Shown piece after piece: positions 31,547 to 39,434 of a stretch of 40,197 bases of DNA. Below the pieces are notes generated by a model. It searched no databases, was not told where the DNA came from, and saw only the letters and a program-made list of their open reading frames with translations. The translations under genes were made by a program, and so were the position numbers. Within the stretch, counting starts at the first letter, position 1; each line of letters starts with the position of its first letter. Source of the DNA: Treponema sp. Lineage in GTDB: Bacteria > Spirochaetota > Spirochaetia > Treponematales > Treponemataceae. The stretch is from the NCBI GenBank assembly GCA_016290335.1, contig JAEETM010000032.1, positions 1-40,197 of the forward strand. The letters are read 5' to 3'.

Positions 31547-33025
31547 TTAGCGTACGCTTTGAATCTGTTTAATGATGTAGTCGAGCTTACCTTCGCTGTC
31601 TATTCCAAAATAATCCAATACATTCTGGTTTAACTGGTAGAACTCAACCTTCTTTTCAATATAATACTGAACAATATCTGCAAGATAAACGTAATTTATA
31701 ATTTCTTTATACTTTTCCGGGGCACGTTCCGGCGCATTGTGGTACCTTATTACCTCTGAAACACAATCAGAAAAGCCCCAGGCCGAAACAAGCAGGCTTC
31801 CCGCTTTACAATGGCACCTTTCGTTATAGAACATTTCAAGTGCAATATCCGAAACCGCATTTACAACACTGTCATTATCAATCTTAGCCTTCTGCAAATC
31901 AGTTATAACCGAAAGGAATACACACTCTATGTCGTGCATCATTGCATAAACAAAAATTAAATCTGGTGTAACAGAGTTCTTAGGAGTAAAGTTCTTAGCA
32001 AGATTATAAGCATAAAAAGCAACCTCTGAACTGTGTGCCCACAAATCATTCTGCGGGTTCGGACCAGGAATTAGCCTGATCTGCGGATTATCTTCTGAAA
32101 AAATTGTTTTAAGATTCTTAATTCCGTGATAATCAATTGCATCAAGCAATGAACAGCAGCGTTTTTTAGCCGCGATTACATCTTTTAAAAGCAGGAATGT
32201 AAGTGTAACATCCTTACTGAAAAACTCAAGTAAATCAGGAATAGAAAGCTCCGGTGCATTCAACAGTTTGTTAACTTCTGCAAGATTTTTCTTAATCACA
32301 GGGATTGTTGTCTGCGTTCTTACAAAATCTTCAGATAAAAAATCCAGATGTTCTGCTATTTTTCCGTTAAGAGGTAACTCAATTCTTGTAACAGTTTCTT
32401 TATTTGTAGTAAAAACCTTATAATTCTGCTTTGAAAGCCCTATTTTCTGCAGCATAAGGATGATGATGATAATACCTAGTCCTGCACCTTCAGTCTGATC
32501 CAAAACCTTTGTAAATACATCTTCTATGCTGTCGTACTGCTGGGCAATACTGATTTTTTCCAGAATGCGCTGATTTTCGAACCTTGTGAGCACTGAATTG
32601 TTTCTTATTTCAATTTTTACAAAGTTTTCATCAACCTGCAGCACCAGTTTTACATATAATCCTGCTTTTTTCTGCTCTTCAAGATAATGATCAATATTGT
32701 TAAGGGTTTCTTCCTTAAAGAAAACCATTCCTTCGTTATAATCGAGCTCTTTATTTATGTCCAGATTTTTTTCTTTGAAATATACACGCTTTGTATTTGC
32801 TTTTTTGGCGTTTGTAAGAAGCTCTCCTACGCAGAACTTCAGGTATTCTATCATGTGGTCCTGATGGCATTGGGTAAGAAACTCAGATAAGACCTCCTGA
32901 ATATACACTTCCATATTCTTTGGCAGAGTATATGTGGTTATCTCTAAAGGAGTATGTAATTTTACTGAGGTTTCTATTTTTTCTTTATCTTCTTGCTGTA
33001 AAGAAAAATCTTTATCATCCATCAT
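31547..33025 (-). CDS. GHKL-ATPase/HDOD fusion protein
   Basis: This 492-residue cytoplasmic protein joins two signalling domains. Residues of about 30-220 resemble the histidine-kinase-like ATPase: an N-box-like CVGELLTNAKKA (65-76) and a G box TEGAGLGIII (178-187), with no phospho-accepting His. Residues of about 240-470 form an HDOD domain. Unlike many HDOD proteins it keeps the HD residues: H331, H364 and D365 (MMHDIE), a later YHNAPE and the VYLAD Asp. It could be a nucleotide-gated phosphohydrolase or a scaffold. A TATAAA at 33038-33033, preceded by TGC, lies 7 bases before the ATG, so it is probably leaderless. Confidence 0.78.
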   Translation of the reverse strand: MMDDKDFSLQQEDKEKIETSVKLHTPLEITTYTLPKNMEVYIQEVLSEFLTQCHQDHMIEYLKFCVGELLTNAKKANTKRVYFKEKNLDINKELDYNEGMVFFKEETLNNIDHYLEEQKKAGLYVKLVLQVDENFVKIEIRNNSVLTRFENQRILEKISIAQQYDSIEDVFTKVLDQTEGAGLGIIIIILMLQKIGLSKQNYKVFTTNKETVTRIELPLNGKIAEHLDFLSEDFVRTQTTIPVIKKNLAEVNKLLNAPELSIPDLLEFFSKDVTLTFLLLKDVIAAKKRCCSLLDAIDYHGIKNLKTIFSEDNPQIRLIPGPNPQNDLWAHSSEVAFYAYNLAKNFTPKNSVTPDLIFVYAMMHDIECVFLSVITDLQKAKIDNDSVVNAVSDIALEMFYNERCHCKAGSLLVSAWGFSDCVSEVIRYHNAPERAPEKYKEIINYVYLADIVQYYIEKKVEFYQLNQNVLDYFGIDSEGKLDYIIKQIQSVR

Positions 33026-33032
33026 ATTACAT

Positions 33033-33038
33033 TTTATA
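33033..33038 (-). promoter_or_regulatory. Extended -10 box, probably leaderless HDOD gene promoter
   Basis: TGC-TATAAA on the minus strand, 7 bases upstream of the ATG at 33025, with no Shine-Dalgarno. The rest of 33039-33204 is AT-rich, and I see no terminator or gene in it. Confidence 0.5.
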
Positions 33039-33204
33039 GCATAAAAGTCTAATTTGGAAGTTTTTTTGTAATACTCAATAAATTATTTTTACTTTTATCA
33101 ACTTCACTTTTACCGATTTTTCATTATAACACATCATTATTATTTCCGCTAGTTTTTTTCTAGAGGATGCTCATTTATACCGAAACTCTCTTTTTTTGTA
33201 CAAT

Positions 33205-34650
33205 TTATTTCTTCCAATAAGACGGGAAGAAGAAAATTACCATTGTGTATAATTCAAGACGGCCTGCAAGCATTGCAAAGCAATACCACCATTTAACAAA
33301 GGCTGGTAAAAAACCGTAATTGCAGGAAGGTCCTAACGCTCCAAAACCAGGTCCTACGTTGCCAACCATAGAAAGCGCACCTGTAAGCGAAGTAAGAATA
33401 TCCAGCTTGCCAAGACAGCCCACTCCGGTGGTAATGGCAATTAAAAGCAGGTAAACGGTAAGGAAAGAGGTAACATTTGAAACAATTTCGCTCTTACAAG
33501 GTCTTCCGTTGAGCCTTATACTGAAAACTCCATGCGGATGAAGCATTTTTTTAGTCTCATTATTCAACTGTTTTCCAAGAATTACCCAGCGGATTACCTT
33601 AAATCCACCCGATGTAGAACCAGAACAGCCGCCAATAAAGAACATCAAAAAGGCAATAAACTGAGCTGTAGAAGGCCATTCCAGGAAGTCGGCAGTAGAA
33701 AAACCTGTTGTAGAAAGCAGCGAAATCATCTGGAAAGAAGCATACCTTAAGCTCTTGCCAAAGCTGCCGTAAGTGGAAAGCAGACAAAGTGTTACTAAAA
33801 GAACACTTACAAAAACTATAGTAAGATAAGCCTTTAGCTCGGAATTGCTCTTAACTTCATCATTTTTGCGGAAAAGAATGTAATAAAACAGGCTGAAGTT
33901 TATACCGGCAAGGAACATAAATACGGTAATAACAATTTCTATTGCCAGAGAATTATAACCGCCAATTGAGGCATTCATTGTAGAAAATCCACCGGTTCCA
34001 AGTGTTGCAAAACCGTGCGAAAGTGCATCTACAAAATCCATACCGGCAATTTTAAGTGCAATTATTTCAAGGACTGTAAAGCCCATATAAATGCCCCACA
34101 TTGCCTTTGCGGTTGTAGTGATTCTTGATGTGACCTTTCCTTTTTCCGGGCCTGTTGTTTCGGCTTTTATAAGCTGGAAACCGCCTACTCCAAGCAAAGG
34201 CAAGACAGCTACTGTGAGCGTAACAATTCCCATACCGCCAAGCCAGTGAGAAAGACATCTCCACAGGTTTATACTGCGTGGTAAAGACTCTATTTCGCCT
34301 AAGATTGTTGCACCGGTTGTAGAAAACCCGCTGAAGCTTTCAAAAGCAGCATCTGTAAACGAATTAAAGCTGCCGCTGAAATAAAGAGGAACAGCACCCA
34401 TAAAGCTTGCTACTACCCAGGACATTGCTACTATAAGGAAGGTCTGACGGGTAGTAAGATTATATTTTACTTTTCTTGCAGGGATATTGATTGCCAGCAT
34501 TAGAACAATGCTTATAGCCATTGGAATCGCAAACGGAAGAATCATTGCGTATTCCTCGTAAGCTATGGCAACTCCAATAGGAATTAAAAAGGTTCCGCCA
34601 ACTATTCCCAGAAGAATCGATAATATTCTTAAAATATTCAATACAAACAT
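33205..34650 (-). CDS. trkH: TrkH-family potassium uptake channel subunit
   Basis: TrkH forms the potassium-translocating pore in the inner membrane, gated by the cytoplasmic TrkA ring. The 481-residue protein has about eleven hydrophobic segments and the four P-loop-like selectivity segments with central Gly: SGFSTTGATIL, LGTGGFSTMNA, LLSTTGFSTADF and MVGNVGPGFG. It lies directly downstream of trkA, separated by the second copy of the 28-base hairpin repeat, with GGAAG upstream of the ATG at 34650. The two genes are likely one operon. The family assignment is secure; Trk versus Ktr subtype is less certain. Confidence 0.92.
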   Translation of the reverse strand: MFVLNILRILSILLGIVGGTFLIPIGVAIAYEEYAMILPFAIPMAISIVLMLAINIPARKVKYNLTTRQTFLIVAMSWVVASFMGAVPLYFSGSFNSFTDAAFESFSGFSTTGATILGEIESLPRSINLWRCLSHWLGGMGIVTLTVAVLPLLGVGGFQLIKAETTGPEKGKVTSRITTTAKAMWGIYMGFTVLEIIALKIAGMDFVDALSHGFATLGTGGFSTMNASIGGYNSLAIEIVITVFMFLAGINFSLFYYILFRKNDEVKSNSELKAYLTIVFVSVLLVTLCLLSTYGSFGKSLRYASFQMISLLSTTGFSTADFLEWPSTAQFIAFLMFFIGGCSGSTSGGFKVIRWVILGKQLNNETKKMLHPHGVFSIRLNGRPCKSEIVSNVTSFLTVYLLLIAITTGVGCLGKLDILTSLTGALSMVGNVGPGFGALGPSCNYGFLPAFVKWWYCFAMLAGRLELYTMVIFFFPSYWKK

Positions 34651-34670
34651 AAAAACCTTCCAAAAGAGAT

Positions 34671-34698
34671 GTCATTGTCGGACTTGATCCGGCAATCT
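34671..34698 (-). repeat. Dispersed 28-base hairpin repeat, copy 2
   Basis: ATTGTCGGA (34674-34682), loop CTTGA and TCCGGCAAT (34688-34696), between trkA and trkH. Relative to copy 1 at 9251 the loop-closing pair has changed from G-C to A-T on both arms, and a second change gives a T-G wobble, so pairing is kept. Confidence 0.72.
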
Positions 34699-34701
34699 TA
34701 A

Positions 34702-36144
34702 TTAAGCATTTCCGGCAAAATAAGAAAGAACCTTTTTGCTGTTCTCTGATTTTGTTATGAGAACAAGATGGTCACCGGCAAAAATCTGAGTATTTCCGTT
34801 TGCAATTGAATATTCTTCTGTTCCAGACTTTCTGCTGAGAAGTGCCAGGAATGTTCCCGGATTAGAAACCTCTTTAAGCAGCTTGCCGGAAACCTTTGAA
34901 GATGAAGTGATTTCGCACTCAACTATTTCAAGCTCACCGGTTGTGATTGTATGAATCTCTTTTACAGCCTTACCGCGCAGATGACTCATAATGGAGTCTA
35001 CAACGCAGTCTCGCAAAGGAACTGCAACATCTACACCAAGCTTTTCTGCAATTTTGGCAAAAGGTGCGCTAGTTACAAGACCAATTGACTGCCCTACTCC
35101 CAAAGATTCAAGATAAGCAGCCAGAACCATATTCATTTCGTGATTATGGGTTGCACAAATTGCCAGATCAAAGGTTGTTATGCCTTCTTCACGCAAAAAG
35201 CTTTCATCTGTTGCATCGGCACACATAACGCGTGCTTCAGGGAATCGTTCTGCGGCAACCTGTGTAAGCTCATCATCTGTATCTACAATTACAAACTCTT
35301 GAGTCTTTTTTGTTGCAAAGGACGAAAACAGCTTTGCTAACCCACTTGCCTTTGACGGACGGATAAGCTTTTCTGAAACAATAGTTCCAATCCTGCCGGC
35401 ACCAATCAAAACAACCTTTTTAAGCTCTTTCTGAATTGAACCGCACAAAAGCTTTATGTCTTCAATATCTTTTTTAGAAACAAGAACTCCAAGCGTATTT
35501 CCGGCAGTAATAACAGTATCACCGGAAGGCAAAGAGGTTACTCCATCTTTTTCTACATAAGCTACAAGGAACTTTATTTCCGTTTTTGTCCTGATCTCTT
35601 TTAAGGAAACACCATCCAGCTCACTGCCTTCAAAAACCATCATTCGGGCAAGCTCAAGGTCTGAATTGGCAAAGGTGAGGATATTACCAACCGCCCCGTT
35701 TTCTACCGCACGCACAATTGCATCGGCAGCTTCTACATCGGGGTGAATCATATAATCTATGCCGTATAAAGGACGGTGTTTACCACCAAAATCGCCGGAA
35801 TGCTTTTTTTCTGCAGCGGCTGTATTTACATAATAAGCGTAATTCCTTACACGGGCAATTTTCGTAATGTTCGGATAAACTGCATCTACAAGCGAACAGG
35901 TAATCATATTTACTTCATCTGAGCTTGTAACGCAGACAAGGGCATCGGCTTTTGCAATTCCTATTGATTCAAGAACCTCCAGGTTATTGCCATCATCACA
36001 AAGAACGGTACAATCCAGCATATTTGATGCATAGCGTACCGTTTCTTCGTTATTGTCGATGATTGTGACTTGATTTTTTTCATTTATGAGCAGTTTTGCA
36101 AGCTGAACGCCTGTAAAGCCTGCTCCTACAATAACGATTTTCAT
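34702..36144 (-). CDS. trkA: TrkA, cytoplasmic gating protein of the Trk system
   Basis: This 480-residue cytoplasmic protein contains two tandem RCK units, each with an NAD-binding Rossmann part and a TrkA-C part. Nucleotide loops are IVGAGFTGVQLA at the N-terminus and VLIGAGRIGTIVSEKL near residue 245. The linker and C-terminal parts (SGKLLKEVSNPGTFLALLSR) match TrkA-C. It binds NAD and gates TrkH, encoded just downstream. A promoter (TTGATG, 17-base spacer, TATAAT) ends 7 bases before the ATG, so the mRNA is probably leaderless. Confidence 0.93.
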   Translation of the reverse strand: MKIVIVGAGFTGVQLAKLLINEKNQVTIIDNNEETVRYASNMLDCTVLCDDGNNLEVLESIGIAKADALVCVTSSDEVNMITCSLVDAVYPNITKIARVRNYAYYVNTAAAEKKHSGDFGGKHRPLYGIDYMIHPDVEAADAIVRAVENGAVGNILTFANSDLELARMMVFEGSELDGVSLKEIRTKTEIKFLVAYVEKDGVTSLPSGDTVITAGNTLGVLVSKKDIEDIKLLCGSIQKELKKVVLIGAGRIGTIVSEKLIRPSKASGLAKLFSSFATKKTQEFVIVDTDDELTQVAAERFPEARVMCADATDESFLREEGITTFDLAICATHNHEMNMVLAAYLESLGVGQSIGLVTSAPFAKIAEKLGVDVAVPLRDCVVDSIMSHLRGKAVKEIHTITTGELEIVECEITSSSKVSGKLLKEVSNPGTFLALLSRKSGTEEYSIANGNTQIFAGDHLVLITKSENSKKVLSYFAGNA

Positions 36145-36151
36145 GGAATAT

Positions 36152-36180
36152 ATTATACACTAATTTTTGAATTACATCAA
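36152..36180 (-). promoter_or_regulatory. trkA promoter, leaderless
   Basis: TTGATG at 36180-36175, a 17-base spacer and TATAAT at 36157-36152, then 7 bases to the ATG at 36144. Confidence 0.7.
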
Positions 36181-36246
36181 AAACAATTGGTACCAGAGCA
36201 GAATAAACGTATTATAAATACTTTGATTAAATAATGGCTCCCGGTC

Positions 36247-36363
36247 GTGATTCATAGGGCAAAAGCGCGCAATATTGCGCTAGACGCTGCATGTGGTATA
36301 GGAACTATTTAACTGCCGCTCCCGCGGCATCCACATGCAGAGTCTTTTTGCCCTATGTCTCAC
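36247..36363. repeat. Large nested inverted-repeat element, possibly MITE or structured RNA
   Basis: This 117-base element pairs over its whole length: GTGA/TCAC (36247-36250, 36360-36363), then 12 uninterrupted pairs CATAGGGCAAAA/TTTTGCCCTATG (36253-36264, 36346-36357). GAC/GTC and CTGCATGTGG/CCACATGCAG follow (36283-36296 with 36331-36344). An apical hairpin TGCCGC-TCCC-GCGGCA is at 36314-36329, and the palindrome GCGCAATATTGCGC (36267-36280) sits in one arm. The gap 36145-36462 holds this element, the trkA promoter and an inverted repeat at 36421-36450, and no gene. Confidence 0.7.
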
Positions 36364-36420
36364 TCCCTCGCGCCAACTTTTATATCAATCATTTATAATA
36401 CATTTCTTCGCGCTATTTTT

Positions 36421-36450
36421 TTGAAAACACTTCTTAAAAATTGTTTTCAA
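36421..36450. repeat. Inverted repeat downstream of the ECF gene
   Basis: TTGAAAACA (36421-36429) pairs with TGTTTTCAA (36442-36450) across a 12-base loop, just beyond the stop of the ECF gene. On the minus strand the stem is followed by an A-run, not a U-run, so it is not a standard intrinsic terminator. Confidence 0.5.
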
Positions 36451-36462
36451 TGTGACACTTAA

Positions 36463-37080
36463 TTATTCGTCTTTAGCGGTTTCCTGAGAAAGCTTTGATT
36501 TCTTGTTTTTGGAGATGAAGATACCGGTATAAACAGCGGCGCAGACGATGGTGGCGGCGGTGGCTTCCAGAATGGCGTTGAAGGAAACGGCACCGAGAAG
36601 GGCAAAATAACCCATTCCGCCCATGGCTTCGCGAACATCTGCCCCCTTAAAGATATAAAGACAGCCGAGTACAAGAAGAGTGTGAACAACTGTGCTGAGC
36701 AAGCCTGTGATTGCGGCACTCAAAATCTTTGGCATTTTTGGAATAAGGGTAAAAAGCTTCCAGAAAAGCCATGCAGCAACGGCTGTTAACATTCTTGGAA
36801 GAACTGAACAGAGAGGATTTACAAAAAGAGGGTCAATTGCACCACTTGGGCTCATTGCAGCCTGAATAAGAGACATAATTCCAAAGGTTGCGCCTACAAA
36901 CAAGCCTGAAGGAAGTCCTGCAAGCATAACGGCAATAATAAGTGGAATCTGCAAAATTGATATTGATGCAACTGCTCCAATTGGGATAAGTCCTAATTTT
37001 GTAATTCCAAGCACTATAACTAATGCTGATAAAGCTCCTGTTAATGCTAATTTCCGATTTCGTGAAAGTGTATCGTTCAT
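36463..37080 (-). CDS. ECF transporter S component (substrate-binding membrane subunit)
   Basis: ECF S components bind a vitamin or similar small molecule in the membrane and use a shared energising module (T, A, A'). The 205-residue protein has about six transmembrane helices and the S-component start RKLALTGALSALVIVLG. QIPLIIAVMLAGLPSGLFVGATFG and VNPLCSVLPRMLTA resemble pantothenate-type (PanT) S components, but the ligand is uncertain. No ATPase or T component is in the window, so it must use a module encoded elsewhere. AGGAGC lies 5 bases upstream of the ATG, and a 17-spaced promoter is at 37152-37124. Confidence 0.82.
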   Translation of the reverse strand: MNDTLSRNRKLALTGALSALVIVLGITKLGLIPIGAVASISILQIPLIIAVMLAGLPSGLFVGATFGIMSLIQAAMSPSGAIDPLFVNPLCSVLPRMLTAVAAWLFWKLFTLIPKMPKILSAAITGLLSTVVHTLLVLGCLYIFKGADVREAMGGMGYFALLGAVSFNAILEATAATIVCAAVYTGIFISKNKKSKLSQETAKDE

Positions 37081-37123
37081 GATATGCTCCTAAAAAGATG
37101 TTATTTTTAATTATTGGGAATAG

Positions 37124-37152
37124 TTTATATCATAATTCGTTTAAATATACAA
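37124..37152 (-). promoter_or_regulatory. ECF gene promoter next to a 22-base direct repeat
   Basis: TTGTAT at 37152-37147, a 17-base spacer and TGA-extended TATAAA at 37129-37124. Immediately upstream are two 22-base direct repeats (37154-37175 and 37178-37199, 2 mismatches, 24-base period), and the second one includes the stop codon of the TIGR02757 gene. No riboswitch-like structure was found in the short leader. Confidence 0.65.
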
Positions 37153-37153
37153 C

Positions 37154-37199
37154 ATTAAAAAATTGATTAGTTCACTCATTAAAAAACAGATTAGTTCAC
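37154..37199. repeat. Imperfect tandem direct repeat at a gene end
   Basis: Two 22-base units share ATTAAAAAA and GATTAGTTCAC and differ at two central bases. The copy at 37178-37199 overlaps the last codons and stop of the TIGR02757 gene; the other is outside it. This looks like a local duplication of the gene end. Confidence 0.7.
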
Positions 37200-37961
37200 G
37201 CCCAGACCAAATAATGCAAAATCACCTTTACACGGGTCGTCTGACCAGATTTGCTGGAGTTGGGCGGTGATTTGGCGGGCTGTAGTGAGGCTGGCTGGGG
37301 CGTTTTGTGCGATTAGATTCAGCTTTTTTGCTTCCTGGAGAACGTGGACGTCCAGGGGTATTATGAGCTGTGATGGTGGGAACCAGGTCCAGAGTCCGAG
37401 ATCTACAGGGGAGTTCCGGCGGACCATCCAGCGGAGGAACATGTGAATGCGTTTATTTGCGGAGGTTTTACCTTTTGGGACGATGGCAGCTTGTGCAAAA
37501 TATGTGCGGAAAAAGTCCATTGTAGAATCAGCAACAGTATGTTCACCGGCTTGGCAATCACAAAACTTTTGAACTGCATTTCCAAGTGTAGTATATTCAT
37601 TCAAAATCTTTTCCAGAGCGGAAAATAGCTCAAGCATATCGGAATACGAATAAAAACGGTAAAACTTGCAGTCGGAGCATGCAAAATCGGTTTTGTACTG
37701 CCCGGATTTTAGCCAGTTTGCCATTCCAGCCGATTTATCAGCAAGTTCAAAAATGGAGCGGATTTTGGGGATAAACTGTTTGCGGTTCCCAAAAGAAAGC
37801 ATTGCGGCAATAAAACAGGCAGGTTCAACATCATCAGCAGAAGAATACCAGCGGATAAATTGGCTTGGGTCCTGTTCGGTAAAGCTGGCAGTTTCGTATT
37901 TTTGGGCAAGTTTAATAAGCAGCTTTTTAGTTTCGGGAGCTATAAGGATTTCCTGTTCCAT
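37191..37961 (-). CDS. TIGR02757-family protein (DUF2400)
   Basis: This is a 256-residue cytoplasmic protein of a conserved family with unknown function, common in Bacteroidota and spirochaetes. Family landmarks are DPSQFIRWYSSADDVEPACFIAAMLSFGNRKQF near the N-terminus, then KRIHMFLRWMVRRNSPVDLGLW and PLDVHVLQEAKKLNL. The overall fold resembles helix-hairpin-helix DNA glycosylases, but no catalytic claim is made. An earlier ATG at 38030 would make it overlap pssA by 35 bases with no family support, so ATG at 37961 is preferred, although its Shine-Dalgarno is weak. Confidence 0.83.
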   Translation of the reverse strand: MEQEILIAPETKKLLIKLAQKYETASFTEQDPSQFIRWYSSADDVEPACFIAAMLSFGNRKQFIPKIRSIFELADKSAGMANWLKSGQYKTDFACSDCKFYRFYSYSDMLELFSALEKILNEYTTLGNAVQKFCDCQAGEHTVADSTMDFFRTYFAQAAIVPKGKTSANKRIHMFLRWMVRRNSPVDLGLWTWFPPSQLIIPLDVHVLQEAKKLNLIAQNAPASLTTARQITAQLQQIWSDDPCKGDFALFGLGVN

Positions 37962-37995
37962 AAATATTCCATAGGATTCCGGTTCATAAAACAAA

Positions 37996-38673
37996 TTAAA
38001 GCGGCTGCTTATGACCAAACTGCCACACAAGAATTACAATTGCAATTTCAATTACGCCAATGGCAATCATAAGGAAAATATGTTTGTCCTTTGGCTTGCT
38101 GACTCTGACTGTAGAAATAAAGGCAAAGCCCGTAACAATGATGAAAATCAGATAAATAAGGGTTAAATCCTTTTGGGTAACGTACTGAACAAGAAGGATT
38201 GTAGGGAATAAAAGTGATGCTGACGTTACCGGAACACCGGTGTAGAACCGGTTTACGCCGCCTTCATGCTCCTGCCGTTCATCCTCTACAACATTAAAAT
38301 GTGCAAGACGGATTAAAGCGGTAATGACGTACAAAACAACTATAACATAACAGAAAACATCTAGAATCTTTGAAGAACTAATGAAAAAATCAGACTGCCT
38401 CATCATGGCAACTGCAATACAGACAGGAAGAACACCGAATGCAACTATATCTGTAAGGGAGTCAATCTGAATGCCGAACTTTTTTTCGTATTCGGTGCGG
38501 TTTTTCTTTGTGCGGGCAACTTTTCCATCAAAGGCATCGAACAGCCCGGAAAGCATAAGGCACAGAGCAGCGGCATAAATCTTCTGGTACCCTAATGATA
38601 AAAAAATGCCTATATTTGCGGAAATCAGGGAAAAATAAGTCAATAAAACTGTGTAGTCATAAACCCCAGTCAT
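37996..38673 (-). CDS. pssA: CDP-diacylglycerol-serine O-phosphatidyltransferase
   Basis: PssA makes phosphatidylserine, the precursor of phosphatidylethanolamine, in the inner membrane. The 225-residue protein has about seven hydrophobic segments and the CDP-alcohol phosphatidyltransferase signature: D46, D49, G50, A53, R54, G67, D71 and D75. The gap between R54 and G67 is 12 residues, longer than the usual 8-9, because of a KKNRTEYEKK insert. GGAATC lies upstream of the ATG at 38673. It lies among lipid and purine genes on the same strand, with 20 bases after the IMP-cyclohydrolase-like gene. Serine is the most likely alcohol; other CDP-alcohols are not fully excluded. Confidence 0.88.
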   Translation of the reverse strand: MTGVYDYTVLLTYFSLISANIGIFLSLGYQKIYAAALCLMLSGLFDAFDGKVARTKKNRTEYEKKFGIQIDSLTDIVAFGVLPVCIAVAMMRQSDFFISSSKILDVFCYVIVVLYVITALIRLAHFNVVEDERQEHEGGVNRFYTGVPVTSASLLFPTILLVQYVTQKDLTLIYLIFIIVTGFAFISTVRVSKPKDKHIFLMIAIGVIEIAIVILVWQFGHKQPL

Positions 38674-38693
38674 TTTTGATTCCTATTTATTTG

Positions 38694-39422
38694 CTATTTA
38701 TTTTTATTTACAATGCGCTCTTCAAACTTACCGGTAGCAATTTCAATGTAGCGTACAAACAGAGAAACCTTGTTTTCTTCGTTTAAGGAGCTCCAGATTG
38801 AGTTTGTAAGCTCATCTATGTTACCGGAAATGTTCAACTTTACCGGTTCGCCTTCGAAGCTTGGAAGAGGGTTGCCGTCGCCCATATAGGTGTGGATATA
38901 GTGACCTTGGCCTTTCTGTGGATTGTCGTAAGTATAAGTAAAGCGCAGGGTATTGTCCGGATTTCCATCATCACTCTTTAAGATTGAAAGAGAATATTCG
39001 TAGTTTCCACCGGTGATGTCCAAAAGGGAAGAAATACGTGGTGTATAGTTAGGAGCATCGTGTTCGTATTTGCGGCAGCGCAGTGACTGTTCAAAAGTAA
39101 GTCTCTTGCTTAAACCTTCGTAGATTGTATCTGTCTGGTCGCCGTTTGTAACGATTGTTCTGTCTCCAAGTGTTCGGACTGCGGCATAAATTATAAGACT
39201 TGGGTCACCTGCAATTAAAGAAGGATCAAAAGGCTTTGTTCGCACTACTTCGCTGCCATTTTCTACATCAACGGCAAAAATACGGTTGCGGCTTCCGGCA
39301 CTTCGTCCCATTGTCCAGTAAGCAGAAACTGCATATTTTCCATCATCAGAAAGACCGGCAATAATACCACGTCCAGGATAAGTTGTACTGCTAAGTTCTT
39401 TTTTCAAATCTGTAATTTTCAT
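38694..39422 (-). CDS. IMP cyclohydrolase-like protein (PurO family)
   Basis: PurO closes the ring of FAICAR to IMP, the last step of purine synthesis, in many archaea and some bacteria; most bacteria use the bifunctional PurH instead. The 242-residue protein has the PurO-type start YPGRGIIAGLSDDG (about 15-28), YWTMGRSAGSRNRIF (about 35-49), DPSLIIYAAVR and VTNGDQTDTI. The family assignment is good. Whether it acts in purine synthesis here is not known, as no other purine gene is in the window. It starts 12 bases after the acyltransferase stop, so the two are probably in one operon. Confidence 0.85.
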   Translation of the reverse strand: MKITDLKKELSSTTYPGRGIIAGLSDDGKYAVSAYWTMGRSAGSRNRIFAVDVENGSEVVRTKPFDPSLIAGDPSLIIYAAVRTLGDRTIVTNGDQTDTIYEGLSKRLTFEQSLRCRKYEHDAPNYTPRISSLLDITGGNYEYSLSILKSDDGNPDNTLRFTYTYDNPQKGQGHYIHTYMGDGNPLPSFEGEPVKLNISGNIDELTNSIWSSLNEENKVSLFVRYIEIATGKFEERIVNKNK

Positions 39423-39434
39423 ACTTTCGTCCTC

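Noticed and set aside
36421..36450. Intrinsic terminator of the ECF gene
   Set aside because: On the transcribed strand the hairpin is followed by A residues, not U residues.
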